Source: a virus
Direction: 5' to 3' (one strand)
IMG/VR virus record: IMGVR_UViG_3300007029_000005
Coordinates: 1 to 41,003 of that record
Length of the DNA stretch: 41,003 bases
Shown: one piece after another, positions 7,118 through 14,586 of the stretch
Layout of the letters: each line of letters starts with the position of its first letter
Numbering within the stretch: position 1 is the first letter of the stretch
Program-made: the position numbers and the translations under genes
Notes under the pieces: model-generated
Database searches by the model: none
Seen by the model: only the letters and a program-made list of their open reading frames with translations
What the model was told of the DNA's origin: nothing

Positions 7118-7429
7118 ATGACCCGATACACCCACCCGCTCAACGCGGACGATCTGGACCAGGATGAGACCCACGAGATGAACGACGTCGACGTGACCGT
7201 GAACGTCAGCCCCGACGGGAAGCGCGTCCGGCTGACCGTGATCGACGCCGACGGAGAGGAGACCGCGTACAAGCTCGGCGGGGTCACCCTCAACGGAGCC
7301 CCCATCCGGACCGAGGAACCGCTCAACCTGTACGGCGTCGACGCCGTGATCGAATGGCAGGCCGGCGGCCTCGGCCTGTACCCCGGCGTGAACGTGAAGG
7401 TCACCCGCGACCTGGGAGGTGAGAACTGA
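7118..7429 (+). CDS. Hypothetical acidic beta-rich protein
   Basis: 103 aa. Residues about 25-100 alternate strongly in a beta-strand pattern (VTVNVSPDGKRVRLTVIDAD and similar), giving a small sandwich-like fold. No family recognised. The start is set by the GAGGTAACAGGCT leader. Its stop overlaps the start of a tiny membrane protein gene (TGATG), and the two form a separate transcript ended by a T run. Confidence 0.8.
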   Translation: MTRYTHPLNADDLDQDETHEMNDVDVTVNVSPDGKRVRLTVIDADGEETAYKLGGVTLNGAPIRTEEPLNLYGVDAVIEWQAGGLGLYPGVNVKVTRDLGGEN

Positions 7430-7530
7430 TGCTGACCCCGCAGCCCGCTCACGAGAAGCTTCGGTTTTGGGTCGCCCTCGCGGTGATCCTCACCGGGACC
7501 CTCGCCCCGTTCCTCGCCCTGCTCGGATAA
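7429..7530 (+). CDS. 33-aa single-span membrane protein
   Basis: A tiny gene with ATG at 7429 and TAA at 7530. The first 12 residues are polar and end in basic K and R. Residues 13-33 are a continuous hydrophobic helix (FWVALAVILTGTLAPFLALL). It overlaps the stop of the upstream gene by one base, and GGAGGTGAG lies 5-13 nt before the ATG. Coupled translation, the good Shine-Dalgarno and the membrane helix all support a real gene. The role is unknown; small membrane proteins in viruses may act in lysis, superinfection exclusion or membrane remodelling. Confidence 0.7.
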   Translation: MLTPQPAHEKLRFWVALAVILTGTLAPFLALLG

Positions 7531-7532
7531 CG

Positions 7533-7542
7533 CCCTCTTTTT
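7533..7542 (+). terminator. T-run terminator before promoter copy 5
   Basis: CCCTCTTTTT immediately follows the stop at 7530 and precedes promoter copy 5. The same layout, CTCTTTTTGCGGTTGT, recurs at 29219-29234, so terminator and promoter move as one unit. Confidence 0.6.
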
Positions 7543-7543
7543 G

Positions 7544-7571
7544 CGGTTGTACACAAAACACAACGGTTAAG
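7544..7571 (+). promoter_or_regulatory. Shared early-type promoter, copy 5 (diverged)
   Basis: GGTTGTACACAAAACACAAC then GGTTAAG, about 49 nt before the ATG at 7616. The middle GAAGG is AAAAC here, so it keeps the GTTGT/ACAAC half sites but not the centre. That suggests the half sites are the bound part. Confidence 0.7.
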
Positions 7572-7615
7572 ACCCCTCGTGCTGTACGTTGGCTTGTACC
7601 GCGAGGTAACAGGCT

Positions 7616-8050
7616 ATGAGTACGCAAGCCAACACTAACCTGCCGACAGATGCACCGACGGACCGCCTCGAGCGGCTCCACGAACCACTCCCTGACGTCC
7701 CCGAATCCTGGGACCTGATCGACCGCGATGAGCTCACCTTCGGAGCCCGGGCCGGATGGGTTCACGAGGAGACCGGCCAGGTCGTCACCGTCCACTCGAA
7801 CCGACGGCCGACGCAGATGCACACCCCGGAGACCTCGAAGGACGACACGGGTTTCAACGCCCGGGTCCAGCCCGACCTGACCGGGAAGGGCCGGCGCGAC
7901 CTCTCACCCGAGCTCGGCTCAAAGGACGTCGCGTACGCTACGGCCATCCGGTTTATGTCGACGTACCCGGACGGTGACTTCGAGATTCCCGAGCCCGGCG
8001 TGTGGGAGTACGGGGAGCCCTGCGACTGGGAAGGTGAGGACGATGAGTGA
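7616..8050 (+). CDS. Hypothetical acidic protein
   Basis: 144 aa, first gene of a six-gene plus-strand operon. Polar N-terminus; residues about 40-125 contain strands and helices around GWVHEETGQVVTVH. Very acidic tail. Similar small proteins are common in haloarchaea but I cannot name the family. The GAGGTAACAGGCT leader sets the start. It overlaps the next gene by eight bases (ATGAGTGA). Confidence 0.8.
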   Translation: MSTQANTNLPTDAPTDRLERLHEPLPDVPESWDLIDRDELTFGARAGWVHEETGQVVTVHSNRRPTQMHTPETSKDDTGFNARVQPDLTGKGRRDLSPELGSKDVAYATAIRFMSTYPDGDFEIPEPGVWEYGEPCDWEGEDDE

Positions 8051-8411
8051 GTCCGACTTTCCGACGCCCGACGGCCTCGAGGTCGCTGACGGTCACGGCG
8101 TCGAGACGATCACCGGGAAGCTCCTGGTGATCCAGGCCGAGTACGCCGAGGACGAGGAGCCCGGTGACGTGTTCGCTATCCCGGCCCACCAGGACCCGAC
8201 CGAGGCGTCCCGGGTGTACCGGCTCGCCGGCGACCTCTCAACGATCACCTCCGGCGTCGTGATCCCGCGACCGACGTACGACGCCGAGGCCGGGGAGCTC
8301 AACATCACCCGGCTCGTCCAACGCCGGGGGTCCCAGGAGAACAAGCTGCTCGAGGTCCGGAGCCTCGGGCGTCAGGAGTACTGGGGACTGGACCGCAACG
8401 GTGAGCTATGA
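8043..8411 (+). CDS. Hypothetical acidic protein
   Basis: 122 aa from the ATG at 8043, with GGTGAGG nine bases before it. A longer open frame upstream is out-of-phase with the previous gene and was rejected. Mostly beta-pattern sequence with a GLEVADGHGVETI start and a C-terminal R-x-Y-W-G-L-D segment. Not recognised. Overlaps both neighbours by a few bases, so it is translated as part of one coupled operon. Confidence 0.75.
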   Translation: MSESDFPTPDGLEVADGHGVETITGKLLVIQAEYAEDEEPGDVFAIPAHQDPTEASRVYRLAGDLSTITSGVVIPRPTYDAEAGELNITRLVQRRGSQENKLLEVRSLGRQEYWGLDRNGEL

Positions 8412-8668
8412 GCCCCTCCGACCTGACCGACCGGCGAGCTGCCGGTCACCCGAACGGGTACTGTCAGAACTGCCCGCGGCCCGCGGCCTCGCTGCGAGCC
8501 GACTTCTGCTCACCCGGCTGCCGAAGTGAGGCGGCCGCCCGTGAGGCGCGGGCCGAGCAGCTCAAGCAGGAGGTCCGCGAAGTTGAGCGGGCCCGGGCCA
8601 CCGTGATCCCGGACGAGGAGCTCGCCCGCCGGGAGCCGCCCCGGCCCGAGGAGGTCGATCAGCCGTGA
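8408..8668 (+). CDS. Small zinc-finger protein
   Basis: 86 aa. Residues 19-39 carry C-x2-C and C-x3-C (CQNC...CSPGC), a compact zinc site like those in short nucleic-acid- or protein-binding fingers. The rest is one charged helix rich in A, R and E, possibly a coiled coil. ATGA overlap with the previous stop and GTGA overlap with the next gene. Confidence 0.75.
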   Translation: MSPSDLTDRRAAGHPNGYCQNCPRPAASLRADFCSPGCRSEAAAREARAEQLKQEVREVERARATVIPDEELARREPPRPEEVDQP

Positions 8669-9153
8669 CCCCGACCCCGGACGAGCGTGAGGAGCTCGCT
8701 GCGTCCATCAGGGACGACCCGTTCCTCAAGCTGGACGACTTCACCCGCGACGTGTACAAAACGATGCTCGTGAGCGTGAGCTCGGAGACCGCGAAGTCCG
8801 GCCTGATCGCTCGGGCCCGGAAGGTCGGGTACGAGGTGAGCGACGGACCTGACGGTCACGGGCTCATCCTCGAGGCCCCCGAAGGGGCCTCGGAAAAGGT
8901 CTCGATGGGAGGTAACAGGTTAATATATCCACCATCGGACCGCAGTCGTACTTCGCCGGACGTACCTAAAAAGTCTGCGTCTCGTCAGGCAGACAACGAC
9001 ACGGGTGAGGGAACTGACGAGGAGTGGGACCCGCAGCCCGCCGAGCTCCGTGAGGGTGAGACCCCTGACGAGGACAGTCACGCAGCCCGGAACGCCGAGC
9101 AGCTCCGGATGGCTCGCGATGAGCTCGGGAAGGAGGGTGACGATGAAGTTTGA
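8665..9153 (+). CDS. Hypothetical two-part protein containing a leader-like sequence
   Basis: 162 aa from a GTG start that overlaps the previous stop (GTGA). Residues about 1-80 are a compact helix-rich part. The remainder is low-complexity and acidic. At 8908-8919 the coding sequence contains GGAGGTAACAGG, the same string used as the leader of at least seven genes here, followed by an unusually AT-rich stretch to about 8980. This looks like the scar of a fusion or recombination between a gene end and another gene's leader. No known domain. Confidence 0.7.
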   Translation: MTPTPDEREELAASIRDDPFLKLDDFTRDVYKTMLVSVSSETAKSGLIARARKVGYEVSDGPDGHGLILEAPEGASEKVSMGGNRLIYPPSDRSRTSPDVPKKSASRQADNDTGEGTDEEWDPQPAELREGETPDEDSHAARNAEQLRMARDELGKEGDDEV

Positions 9154-9589
9154 GCCCCGGTTCTGGAGCGACGTCGAGAAAGGTGACCCGGAGGAATGCT
9201 GGCCCTGGACGGCCGGTTCGAACTCCGACGGATACGGGACGGTGAGCGTGAACGGTGAGGTCCGGATGGCCCACCGGGTGTCGTACACCCTCGAGCATTC
9301 CGCCCCCGGCGATCAGTGGGTGCTCCACACCTGCGACAACCCCACCTGCGTAAACCCAAACCACCTGTACCTCGGCTCCCCGTCAGACAACCTGCAGGAT
9401 GCTTGGGACCGGGACCGAAGAGAGGCGGCCGGAGAGGCAAACCCCAACTCGAAGCTGACCGAGCTGGAGGCGCTCGAGATTCGCGGCCGGGCCGATGAGG
9501 AGAAACACGGGGACCTCGCCGAGGAATTCGGCGTCTCCATCTCAACGGTCCACCTGATCGCGTCAGGGAGGCGATGGAGCGATGAGTAA
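9143..9589 (+). CDS. HNH endonuclease with C-terminal helix-turn-helix
   Basis: 148 aa from the ATG at 9143 (GGAGGGTGACG before it). The N-terminal half follows the HNH_3 pattern: C-W-P-W (19-22), A-H-R-x-S-Y (43-48), V-L-H-T-C-D-N-P-x-C-x-N-P-N-H-L (60-75). H62 and N72/H74 are the likely catalytic and metal residues. Residues about 105-145 form a helix-turn-helix (DLAEEFGVSISTVHLI). This layout is typical of phage and homing-type HNH enzymes that nick double-stranded DNA. It lies inside the accessory operon and may be a selfish endonuclease or help DNA processing. Confidence 0.88.
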   Translation: MKFEPRFWSDVEKGDPEECWPWTAGSNSDGYGTVSVNGEVRMAHRVSYTLEHSAPGDQWVLHTCDNPTCVNPNHLYLGSPSDNLQDAWDRDRREAAGEANPNSKLTELEALEIRGRADEEKHGDLAEEFGVSISTVHLIASGRRWSDE

Positions 9590-9872
9590 GACCACAACCC
9601 CCGGGGTCGAGGCGGTGAATCACCAGGAGCAGGCCTCCTATGTGGCGATATCGACGGCTCACGGTTCATCCCGGCGGCTCCATAAGGTGAACGGAGACCC
9701 CGACGCCGGCGATCTCGGGAACGGGGAGGAGTGTGAGGTGGCCTGCGGGACCTCGCTCACCTCCGAGGAGGCGACCTGGCAGGCCAAACCGGCCGCGGTG
9801 TACCCGCCCGGCTTCCACCCGGTCTGTACTGACCCCGACTGCTTCGGTGACGTCGACGGCCCGGATCAGTAA
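9582..9872 (+). CDS. Small hypothetical protein with cysteines
   Basis: 96 aa, last gene of the plus-strand operon. Four cysteines (about residues 51, 55, 82 and 87) could hold a metal, though spacing is not a standard zinc finger. It overlaps the HNH gene by eight bases (ATGAGTAA). Its stop overlaps the convergent gene at 9866 by seven bases. Confidence 0.75.
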   Translation: MSKTTTPGVEAVNHQEQASYVAISTAHGSSRRLHKVNGDPDAGDLGNGEECEVACGTSLTSEEATWQAKPAAVYPPGFHPVCTDPDCFGDVDGPDQ

Positions 9873-10477
9873 GAGAGGTCCAGGGCCTCAACAATCTCGT
9901 CCTGCGCGGTTTTGATGTGCCGGGCGATTATGTGATCGTGGAAGTGCTCGGTGTCGAGCGGCTTCTCCGGGTAGTACTGCTCGGCGAGGCGCTCGCCGTG
10001 GCTGACCTTGATTTCCCTCATCGTCCGGCGCTGCAGGTTCCCGTTCATCTGCCGGGTCTGATACCACTGGATCACGTCGTCCTGGAACGGGACCAGGTCC
10101 GGCCGCATCTCCATATACTGCTTGAGGCCGATGCTCCGCTGATCGCACTTCTCGGCGAGGAACTGACTGGCGATCACCCACCACCAGCCGTCCTTCTTTG
10201 AGAGGTGAGCCTCGCCGAAGTCGACCAGGACCGAGGCGATCTCCCAGGCGTCCCGCCACTCCCGGTTGAGGGCATCCCGGAGCTCGGTGTGCTTGACCAT
10301 CGGGTCCTCACCGCTGACGATCACGAAGTACGCCTCGGCGACCTCCTCGAGGCTGACCCCGCGGTCGCGGGCGGTGTCCTGGAGCTCATCGAGCTCGGCC
10401 GCGAAGAGGGCCTCGAACCGACGGAAGTTCTCGTTCTCTCCACCCTCCCCGGCGGTCGACCTCATAGCCAGGGCCAT
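9866..10477 (-). CDS. Hypothetical helical protein at the end of the structural operon
   Basis: 203 aa from the ATG at 10477, which has CGGAGTGGGG upstream. A second ATG at 10465 overlaps the previous stop (ATGA) and is a fair alternative. Almost entirely helical, with a tryptophan-rich centre (KKDGWWWVIASQFLAEK) and a basic region near residues 140-165. It is the most distal gene of the leftward structural block, after membrane proteins. Function not recognised. Confidence 0.75.
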   Translation of the reverse strand: MALAMRSTAGEGGENENFRRFEALFAAELDELQDTARDRGVSLEEVAEAYFVIVSGEDPMVKHTELRDALNREWRDAWEIASVLVDFGEAHLSKKDGWWWVIASQFLAEKCDQRSIGLKQYMEMRPDLVPFQDDVIQWYQTRQMNGNLQRRTMREIKVSHGERLAEQYYPEKPLDTEHFHDHIIARHIKTAQDEIVEALDLSY

Positions 10478-10836
10478 AACCCCACTCCGTAGGTCGCGGC
10501 CCCGGCCACCGCGAGGACCGTCAGGAAGTCCCAGGGCTCCCGGCGGATCACCCCGGCGGCCTTCGCGCTTCGGTTCGGGCACTTCTTCTTGAGGCTGACC
10601 CCGGCCCGGGCGAGGGCCTCCCCGATCTTCGGAACGTTCTTCGCCCGGAGGACGCCGGCGGCCGCGATCAGGGAGAGGCCGAAGTAAAAGACCAGCTCGT
10701 GGTGACCGAGAAGGGCCCCGAGACCGATGAGCCACCCCGGGACGATACCCAGGAGGGCCGAATGCCACTCGTCGTAGGTGAGGTTCCCGACCGGCCGCGG
10801 AAGGCTGACCAGGACGTCGTCTCCGTCGACGGGCAT
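10462..10836 (-). CDS. Small multi-span membrane protein
   Basis: 124 aa. Three hydrophobic segments at about 27-44, 48-64 and 102-121, with a basic loop (K-K-K-C, R-R) between the second and third. No family signature. It sits after the tail genes beside another membrane protein, where phages often carry lysis or host-membrane genes. A holin-like role is possible but has no sequence proof, and archaeal hosts lack murein. Confidence 0.75.
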   Translation of the reverse strand: MPVDGDDVLVSLPRPVGNLTYDEWHSALLGIVPGWLIGLGALLGHHELVFYFGLSLIAAAGVLRAKNVPKIGEALARAGVSLKKKCPNRSAKAAGVIRREPWDFLTVLAVAGAATYGVGLWPWL

Positions 10837-10838
10837 CG

Positions 10839-11312
10839 TCAGTCGTCCCCTCCGGCCCCGCCCCCGCGGAGGAAGTCGTCGCTGTCGTCTCGCGGGATCA
10901 GGGACTCGTCCAGCTGCTCTTCGATACGCTCGAGCGCGGCCCGGGTCTGGTGAGCGTGCTCGGTCACCCGCTCGTCCAGGTGCTCGATGTGCTCACCGTT
11001 CTCCTCGGCCGCCTCTTTCGCGTGCTGTACTTCGTCAGAAAGTGAGTCGATGTCCTCTTCCGCAGCCGCCACCCGTTCCTCCCGTGTTAGGAGGGCCCCG
11101 GAGTCGGTCTCGTCCTCCGGGTGACCGAACAACCGTTGAGCCATCCGCCCGAAGGCGGTATCCAGCTCCTCGATAGCCTCGCCGTTACTCTCGATCTCCT
11201 CTTCGAGGTCGTTCTTGTGTTTGTCGTCCCGGCGGTACAGAAAACCCCCGCCGGTGACGAGCAGCCCCGCGACCCCGAGGGTTGCGGTCACGACCAGCTC
11301 CGGCGTCACCAT
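10839..11312 (-). CDS. Membrane-anchored coiled-coil protein
   Basis: 157 aa from the ATG at 11312 (AGGTG nine bases upstream). Residues about 3-22 are a transmembrane or signal-anchor helix followed by R-R. Residues about 28-150 are highly charged heptad repeats, a long coiled coil, ending in a glycine-rich tip. The fold, an anchor plus a stalk, suits a membrane-tethered spacer. Its start is two bases from the next gene. A palindrome pair and a weak TATA box lie just upstream. Confidence 0.8.
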   Translation of the reverse strand: MVTPELVVTATLGVAGLLVTGGGFLYRRDDKHKNDLEEEIESNGEAIEELDTAFGRMAQRLFGHPEDETDSGALLTREERVAAAEEDIDSLSDEVQHAKEAAEENGEHIEHLDERVTEHAHQTRAALERIEEQLDESLIPRDDSDDFLRGGGAGGDD

Positions 11313-11351
11313 ACGGGAGAACACCTGATTGGTGAGGGAAAATCCATTACT

Positions 11352-11394
11352 TGTACGGTAGAAGGAAGGTCGGGGATATTTACTTTACCGTACA
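11352..11394. repeat. 9-bp inverted repeat around a TATA-like site
   Basis: TGTACGGTA (11352-11360) and TACCGTACA (11386-11394) flank an AT-rich GGATATTTAC (11374-11383). It lies between the fibre-type gene and the membrane coiled-coil gene. It could be an operator pair, or a weak terminator with a 25-nt loop. Confidence 0.6.
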
Positions 11395-11419
11395 GCCAGG
11401 GGACCCCCTCCGGAGGCTA

Positions 11420-12124
11420 CTATATCGAGATGGTGATCGTCGTCTCGTTCTCGATCACCGCCCGCGACACGGTGTCCTTATTCTCACCGATGCCTCGGGC
11501 CGAGTAGAAGTCACCGAGGGAGCTGCCAAGAGAGATGGTTAATTCGCCGTCGAACGCGTCCTTGAACACCACGCCGTCGGTGTTATTCCCACCCCAGGTG
11601 TGAGCCGTGTACCCGCTCGGTGGGTTCAACGAGTAAGAGTCCGAGTCGTCGTCCCGAACCGCGATGCTCGTACTGCTGGCGAGACCGTCGTACGATACGT
11701 CGAACGGGCTGCTCCCGCTCCCCTCATAACTACCTCCGTGTTCGTCGTACACGACCACCAGGCTAAGGGTCCCGGTCCCGGTGTTCCGGTACACCATCCA
11801 CGTCAGGTAACCGTCCTGCGCGAATTCGGTCCCGGCCTCACCGCCAGCACTCGATACCGGGCTGCCGGTCTCGTACCCGTAGAATTCCTCCACGGTCTGG
11901 TCCCGCTCGATCACCTGCAGACTGCCCGACTCTTTCCCGTTCGAGTCGCTGATGGTGATCGTCCATCCCTGACCCCCGCCGAGGCCGACGCCGGACTCGA
12001 ACACGAGCTCGCTGTCCCCGGTGTCGGAGACCGGTTCACCGCTGGCGAATACAAAGTCGTTCTCGCCGTGGCTCCCGACGTTCACGGCTTCTCCCGACTC
12101 ATATACGAATTCTGATCCTGGCAT
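11420..12124 (-). CDS. Structural or fibre-associated protein with FVFxSG repeats
   Basis: 234 aa from the ATG at 12124, four bases after the upstream stop. The first 45 residues hold three imperfect repeats, SEFVYESGEAV, NDFVFASGEPV and SELVFESGVGL, separated by short G/D/S linkers. The rest is beta-rich and D/S/G/T-rich, typical of secreted or virion-surface halophilic proteins. The place directly after the fibre gene suggests a tail-tip or host-recognition part. The repeat count may vary between related viruses. Confidence 0.75.
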   Translation of the reverse strand: MPGSEFVYESGEAVNVGSHGENDFVFASGEPVSDTGDSELVFESGVGLGGGQGWTITISDSNGKESGSLQVIERDQTVEEFYGYETGSPVSSAGGEAGTEFAQDGYLTWMVYRNTGTGTLSLVVVYDEHGGSYEGSGSSPFDVSYDGLASSTSIAVRDDDSDSYSLNPPSGYTAHTWGGNNTDGVVFKDAFDGELTISLGSSLGDFYSARGIGENKDTVSRAVIENETTITISI

Positions 12125-12128
12125 CGTC

Positions 12129-12599
12129 CTATACGTCAGTATCCACGTCCGTCTCCGCGACTCGCTTGTTCGTTGAGTCGTCAACTGTCACTTTATAATC
12201 GGAAGTGGTCGTGAGGATGCTCCCGCCCGTCTTCGTCTCCAGGTTGATTTCATACCAACCCGAGCCGTTCGGGTTCCAGTTCTCCTTCACCCGGACCCCC
12301 TCATCCACTAAATCGACGTGGATGTTCCCGGAGGTACTGTTGAAGTCGTACCTGATATTCTTGTACTCGCCCGGTGGCGTGTGGGTGATATACCCGGGGT
12401 CGCCGGAGTCCAGGACGCAGTACGTCCCCGTGTCATCGTCAACGGTGAGATGGCCATCGCCACTTCGGCTCCCGTCGTCCGCTACGGTCGGGGTCTCCCA
12501 GTTCTTCGTTACGGGGAGCCCCTCATCGATCACACCCGACTCCACCGCTTCCGCCGTGACCTTCACCCCGCGGCCGTCGACGTCAATTCCTCGGGCCAT
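12129..12599 (-). CDS. Hypothetical beta-rich virion protein
   Basis: 156 aa. Alternating polar and hydrophobic residues throughout with many D, G, N and T, suggesting a beta-sandwich. Two halves may be related weakly (KxNWETPTV and KENWNPNGS). Starts right after the fibre stop (TAAGATG). Most likely a fibre accessory or chaperone-like part. No family recognised. Confidence 0.7.
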   Translation of the reverse strand: MARGIDVDGRGVKVTAEAVESGVIDEGLPVTKNWETPTVADDGSRSGDGHLTVDDDTGTYCVLDSGDPGYITHTPPGEYKNIRYDFNSTSGNIHVDLVDEGVRVKENWNPNGSGWYEINLETKTGGSILTTTSDYKVTVDDSTNKRVAETDVDTDV

Positions 12600-12600
12600 C

Positions 12601-14538
12601 TTATTCCACCACGTAGGCGAAGAAGCCCCCGATGCCGTCGGTCGCGTAGTTCGCCCCGCTTTGGTTCGTTATCCGGAGTTTGAAGATTGAGAGGCTCCCG
12701 CTCGCGTTCCCGTGTTGAGCCACCGGCGTGCTCGTGCTCTCGGTGTTCGCGGTGTTTTCGCTGGCCTGTACGGAGTCGCCCCCGTCCAGGAGCTGTACCT
12801 CAACTCCGCTTGGTGTGGTCCCGTCGGCGATCAGGTACGCCCCCCACCGGTACACTTTCAGGGACTCGCCGTCCGGTACGGGAACGCTGATTTCGACCGA
12901 CTCGGTGTCCTCGAGGAGGGCCGTGGGGATGTGCCCATTCGGTGAGTCGACCAGGTTCTGTATCCGGGACTTGCTGATGCTCACGTCGAGCGTATAAATC
13001 CGGTAGTCCAGGACCACGTCGTTCCCGGAGCCGGGGTCAGTATCCCAGGCCGCGTCGATGGTGACGTCCTTCTGCGAATTGGTGTCGTCCCAGGCCTCAC
13101 CCCAGGTATAGTCCCAGGCGTAGTTCGCGGAGAAGGAGGGGTCGGCATCGACGCCGACCTCAACGTACAGGTTCGCGGTCTGGTCGGTCGTGACCCCGGC
13201 GATGGTCTCGCTCGTTGCTGACCCTCCGGTATGCGTGAAGGTCCCGGTCGCCAGGACGTTCACACCGGCAGCGTCGGAGTCGACGGTCACCGTTCCGTCG
13301 CCGTTGTCTGTCACGGCGAGGTCCGTCCCGAAGTCCAGGCCGGAGGCCCCGTCCAGAACCGACGCCCCGTCGTCCTCAACGTTGACTCCGCCCCCAGCCG
13401 CACTCCCGCCGGCCGTGAACCAGTTGGCCCCGTCCGAGGCGACGATCAGGGCCCCGTAGTTGTTGGCCATCTCTTGTGAGCCGTTCCCGTCGATGGTCTC
13501 GGAGCCCTCGGTGTCGACCGTGATCGGGTTCGTTGAAGCGGCCCCTGCGACGTCCACCACCGAAACGAAGTTCCCGTTGTTCGCGTCAGCCGAGGCGAGG
13601 GTGACGGTGACCACCCCGCCAGAGGTGTCGACCAGAACGACCTCCTCACCGGAGGTGGTGACGTTCGCGGTGTGGGGGCCGGAGGTGGTTCGCTCATCGT
13701 CCACCTGGGGCCTCGGGACGACGCCCTCGGAAGTGTCCCAAATGGTGGTTCCCTGATCCTCGAGGTCGTTTCCGCCGGCGTCCATATCGCTGATCGACGG
13801 GAGCGCGAACGGTGAGTTGAGCTCGGTGAGGCCGATGGCCCCGGCCGAGATGGAGAGGGTCGCACTTCCGCCGAGGCCGATCTGCTCGTTCGAGGTAGTC
13901 AGGGCGGTCCCCGCGGTCACCGTGATCGTGGAGTTTGCCAGGTCGGAGTTGGCGAGCGGGTACTGATTGGCCTCGGTGTCGGTTGCGATATCGAGCGGGT
14001 AGGCCGTGATTTGCGCGGCCTCCTGGAGCTCATCGAGCGCGGCCTCCACGTTGTCGATGCCGTACACCCCGGGCGTATCGTCGTAGTGAACCTCCTCGGC
14101 CTCGTTGGAGAACTTCGCCCGCCAGTTGAGGATATTCGAGGCTCCGATGTCAGTCGCCCCGGCCGGGACGTACACGATGGCCAGGAGCAGCTCACCACCC
14201 GCGATGTCAGGTGGGGTCGGGTACTGCTCGGCGACCCCTTCGCGGACCGTGATCGTCTGGTCGGCGGTATCGAACGCGACCGTATCCCACCGGTCGTAGT
14301 TCGCGTCCCCCGCGGAGAGGGTCGCGGCCGGCGCTGCCCCGGCGAAGCTGTACTCGGTGGCGACGTAGTATGCGGTCCCGGCCGCGACGTCGATCTCGAG
14401 GGCGTTAGCCCCGTCGGTCACCTCGAGGTCGCTGTTTGTGAGGACGCCGTTCCCGGCCAGGGACTCGCTGATCGCCCGGAACTGTACGTCGAAGAGTGGC
14501 TGGCCCTGCGGGGCCTCGAGCTTGGGAGCGGATGGCAT
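12601..14538 (-). CDS. Tail fibre / receptor-binding protein
   Basis: 645 aa. The N-terminal 30 residues are a probable virion attachment helix. Residues about 30-170 resemble the baseplate-proximal part of phage fibres (EIDVAAGTAYYV, VREGVAEQYPTPPDI, LLLAIVYVPAG). About 170-430 is repetitive and rich in T, S, G and D with short beta motifs, as in a fibre shaft. The C-terminal 200 residues form a separate beta-rich head, the likely receptor-binding tip. The late element (14554-14568) lies 16 nt upstream. Function is inferred from position after baseplate genes and from composition. Confidence 0.75.
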   Translation of the reverse strand: MPSAPKLEAPQGQPLFDVQFRAISESLAGNGVLTNSDLEVTDGANALEIDVAAGTAYYVATEYSFAGAAPAATLSAGDANYDRWDTVAFDTADQTITVREGVAEQYPTPPDIAGGELLLAIVYVPAGATDIGASNILNWRAKFSNEAEEVHYDDTPGVYGIDNVEAALDELQEAAQITAYPLDIATDTEANQYPLANSDLANSTITVTAGTALTTSNEQIGLGGSATLSISAGAIGLTELNSPFALPSISDMDAGGNDLEDQGTTIWDTSEGVVPRPQVDDERTTSGPHTANVTTSGEEVVLVDTSGGVVTVTLASADANNGNFVSVVDVAGAASTNPITVDTEGSETIDGNGSQEMANNYGALIVASDGANWFTAGGSAAGGGVNVEDDGASVLDGASGLDFGTDLAVTDNGDGTVTVDSDAAGVNVLATGTFTHTGGSATSETIAGVTTDQTANLYVEVGVDADPSFSANYAWDYTWGEAWDDTNSQKDVTIDAAWDTDPGSGNDVVLDYRIYTLDVSISKSRIQNLVDSPNGHIPTALLEDTESVEISVPVPDGESLKVYRWGAYLIADGTTPSGVEVQLLDGGDSVQASENTANTESTSTPVAQHGNASGSLSIFKLRITNQSGANYATDGIGGFFAYVVE

Positions 14539-14553
14539 CTCTTACTCCGTAGA

Positions 14554-14568
14554 TTTGTACCCATACCC
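14554..14568 (-). promoter_or_regulatory. Late element GGGTATGGGTACAAA, copy A (fibre)
   Basis: Exact copy, ending 16 nt before the ATG at 14538. See copies at 19581, 22079, 28443, 35258 and 35491. Confidence 0.7.
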
Positions 14569-14586
14569 GGCCGCGGAGCCCGGCCG

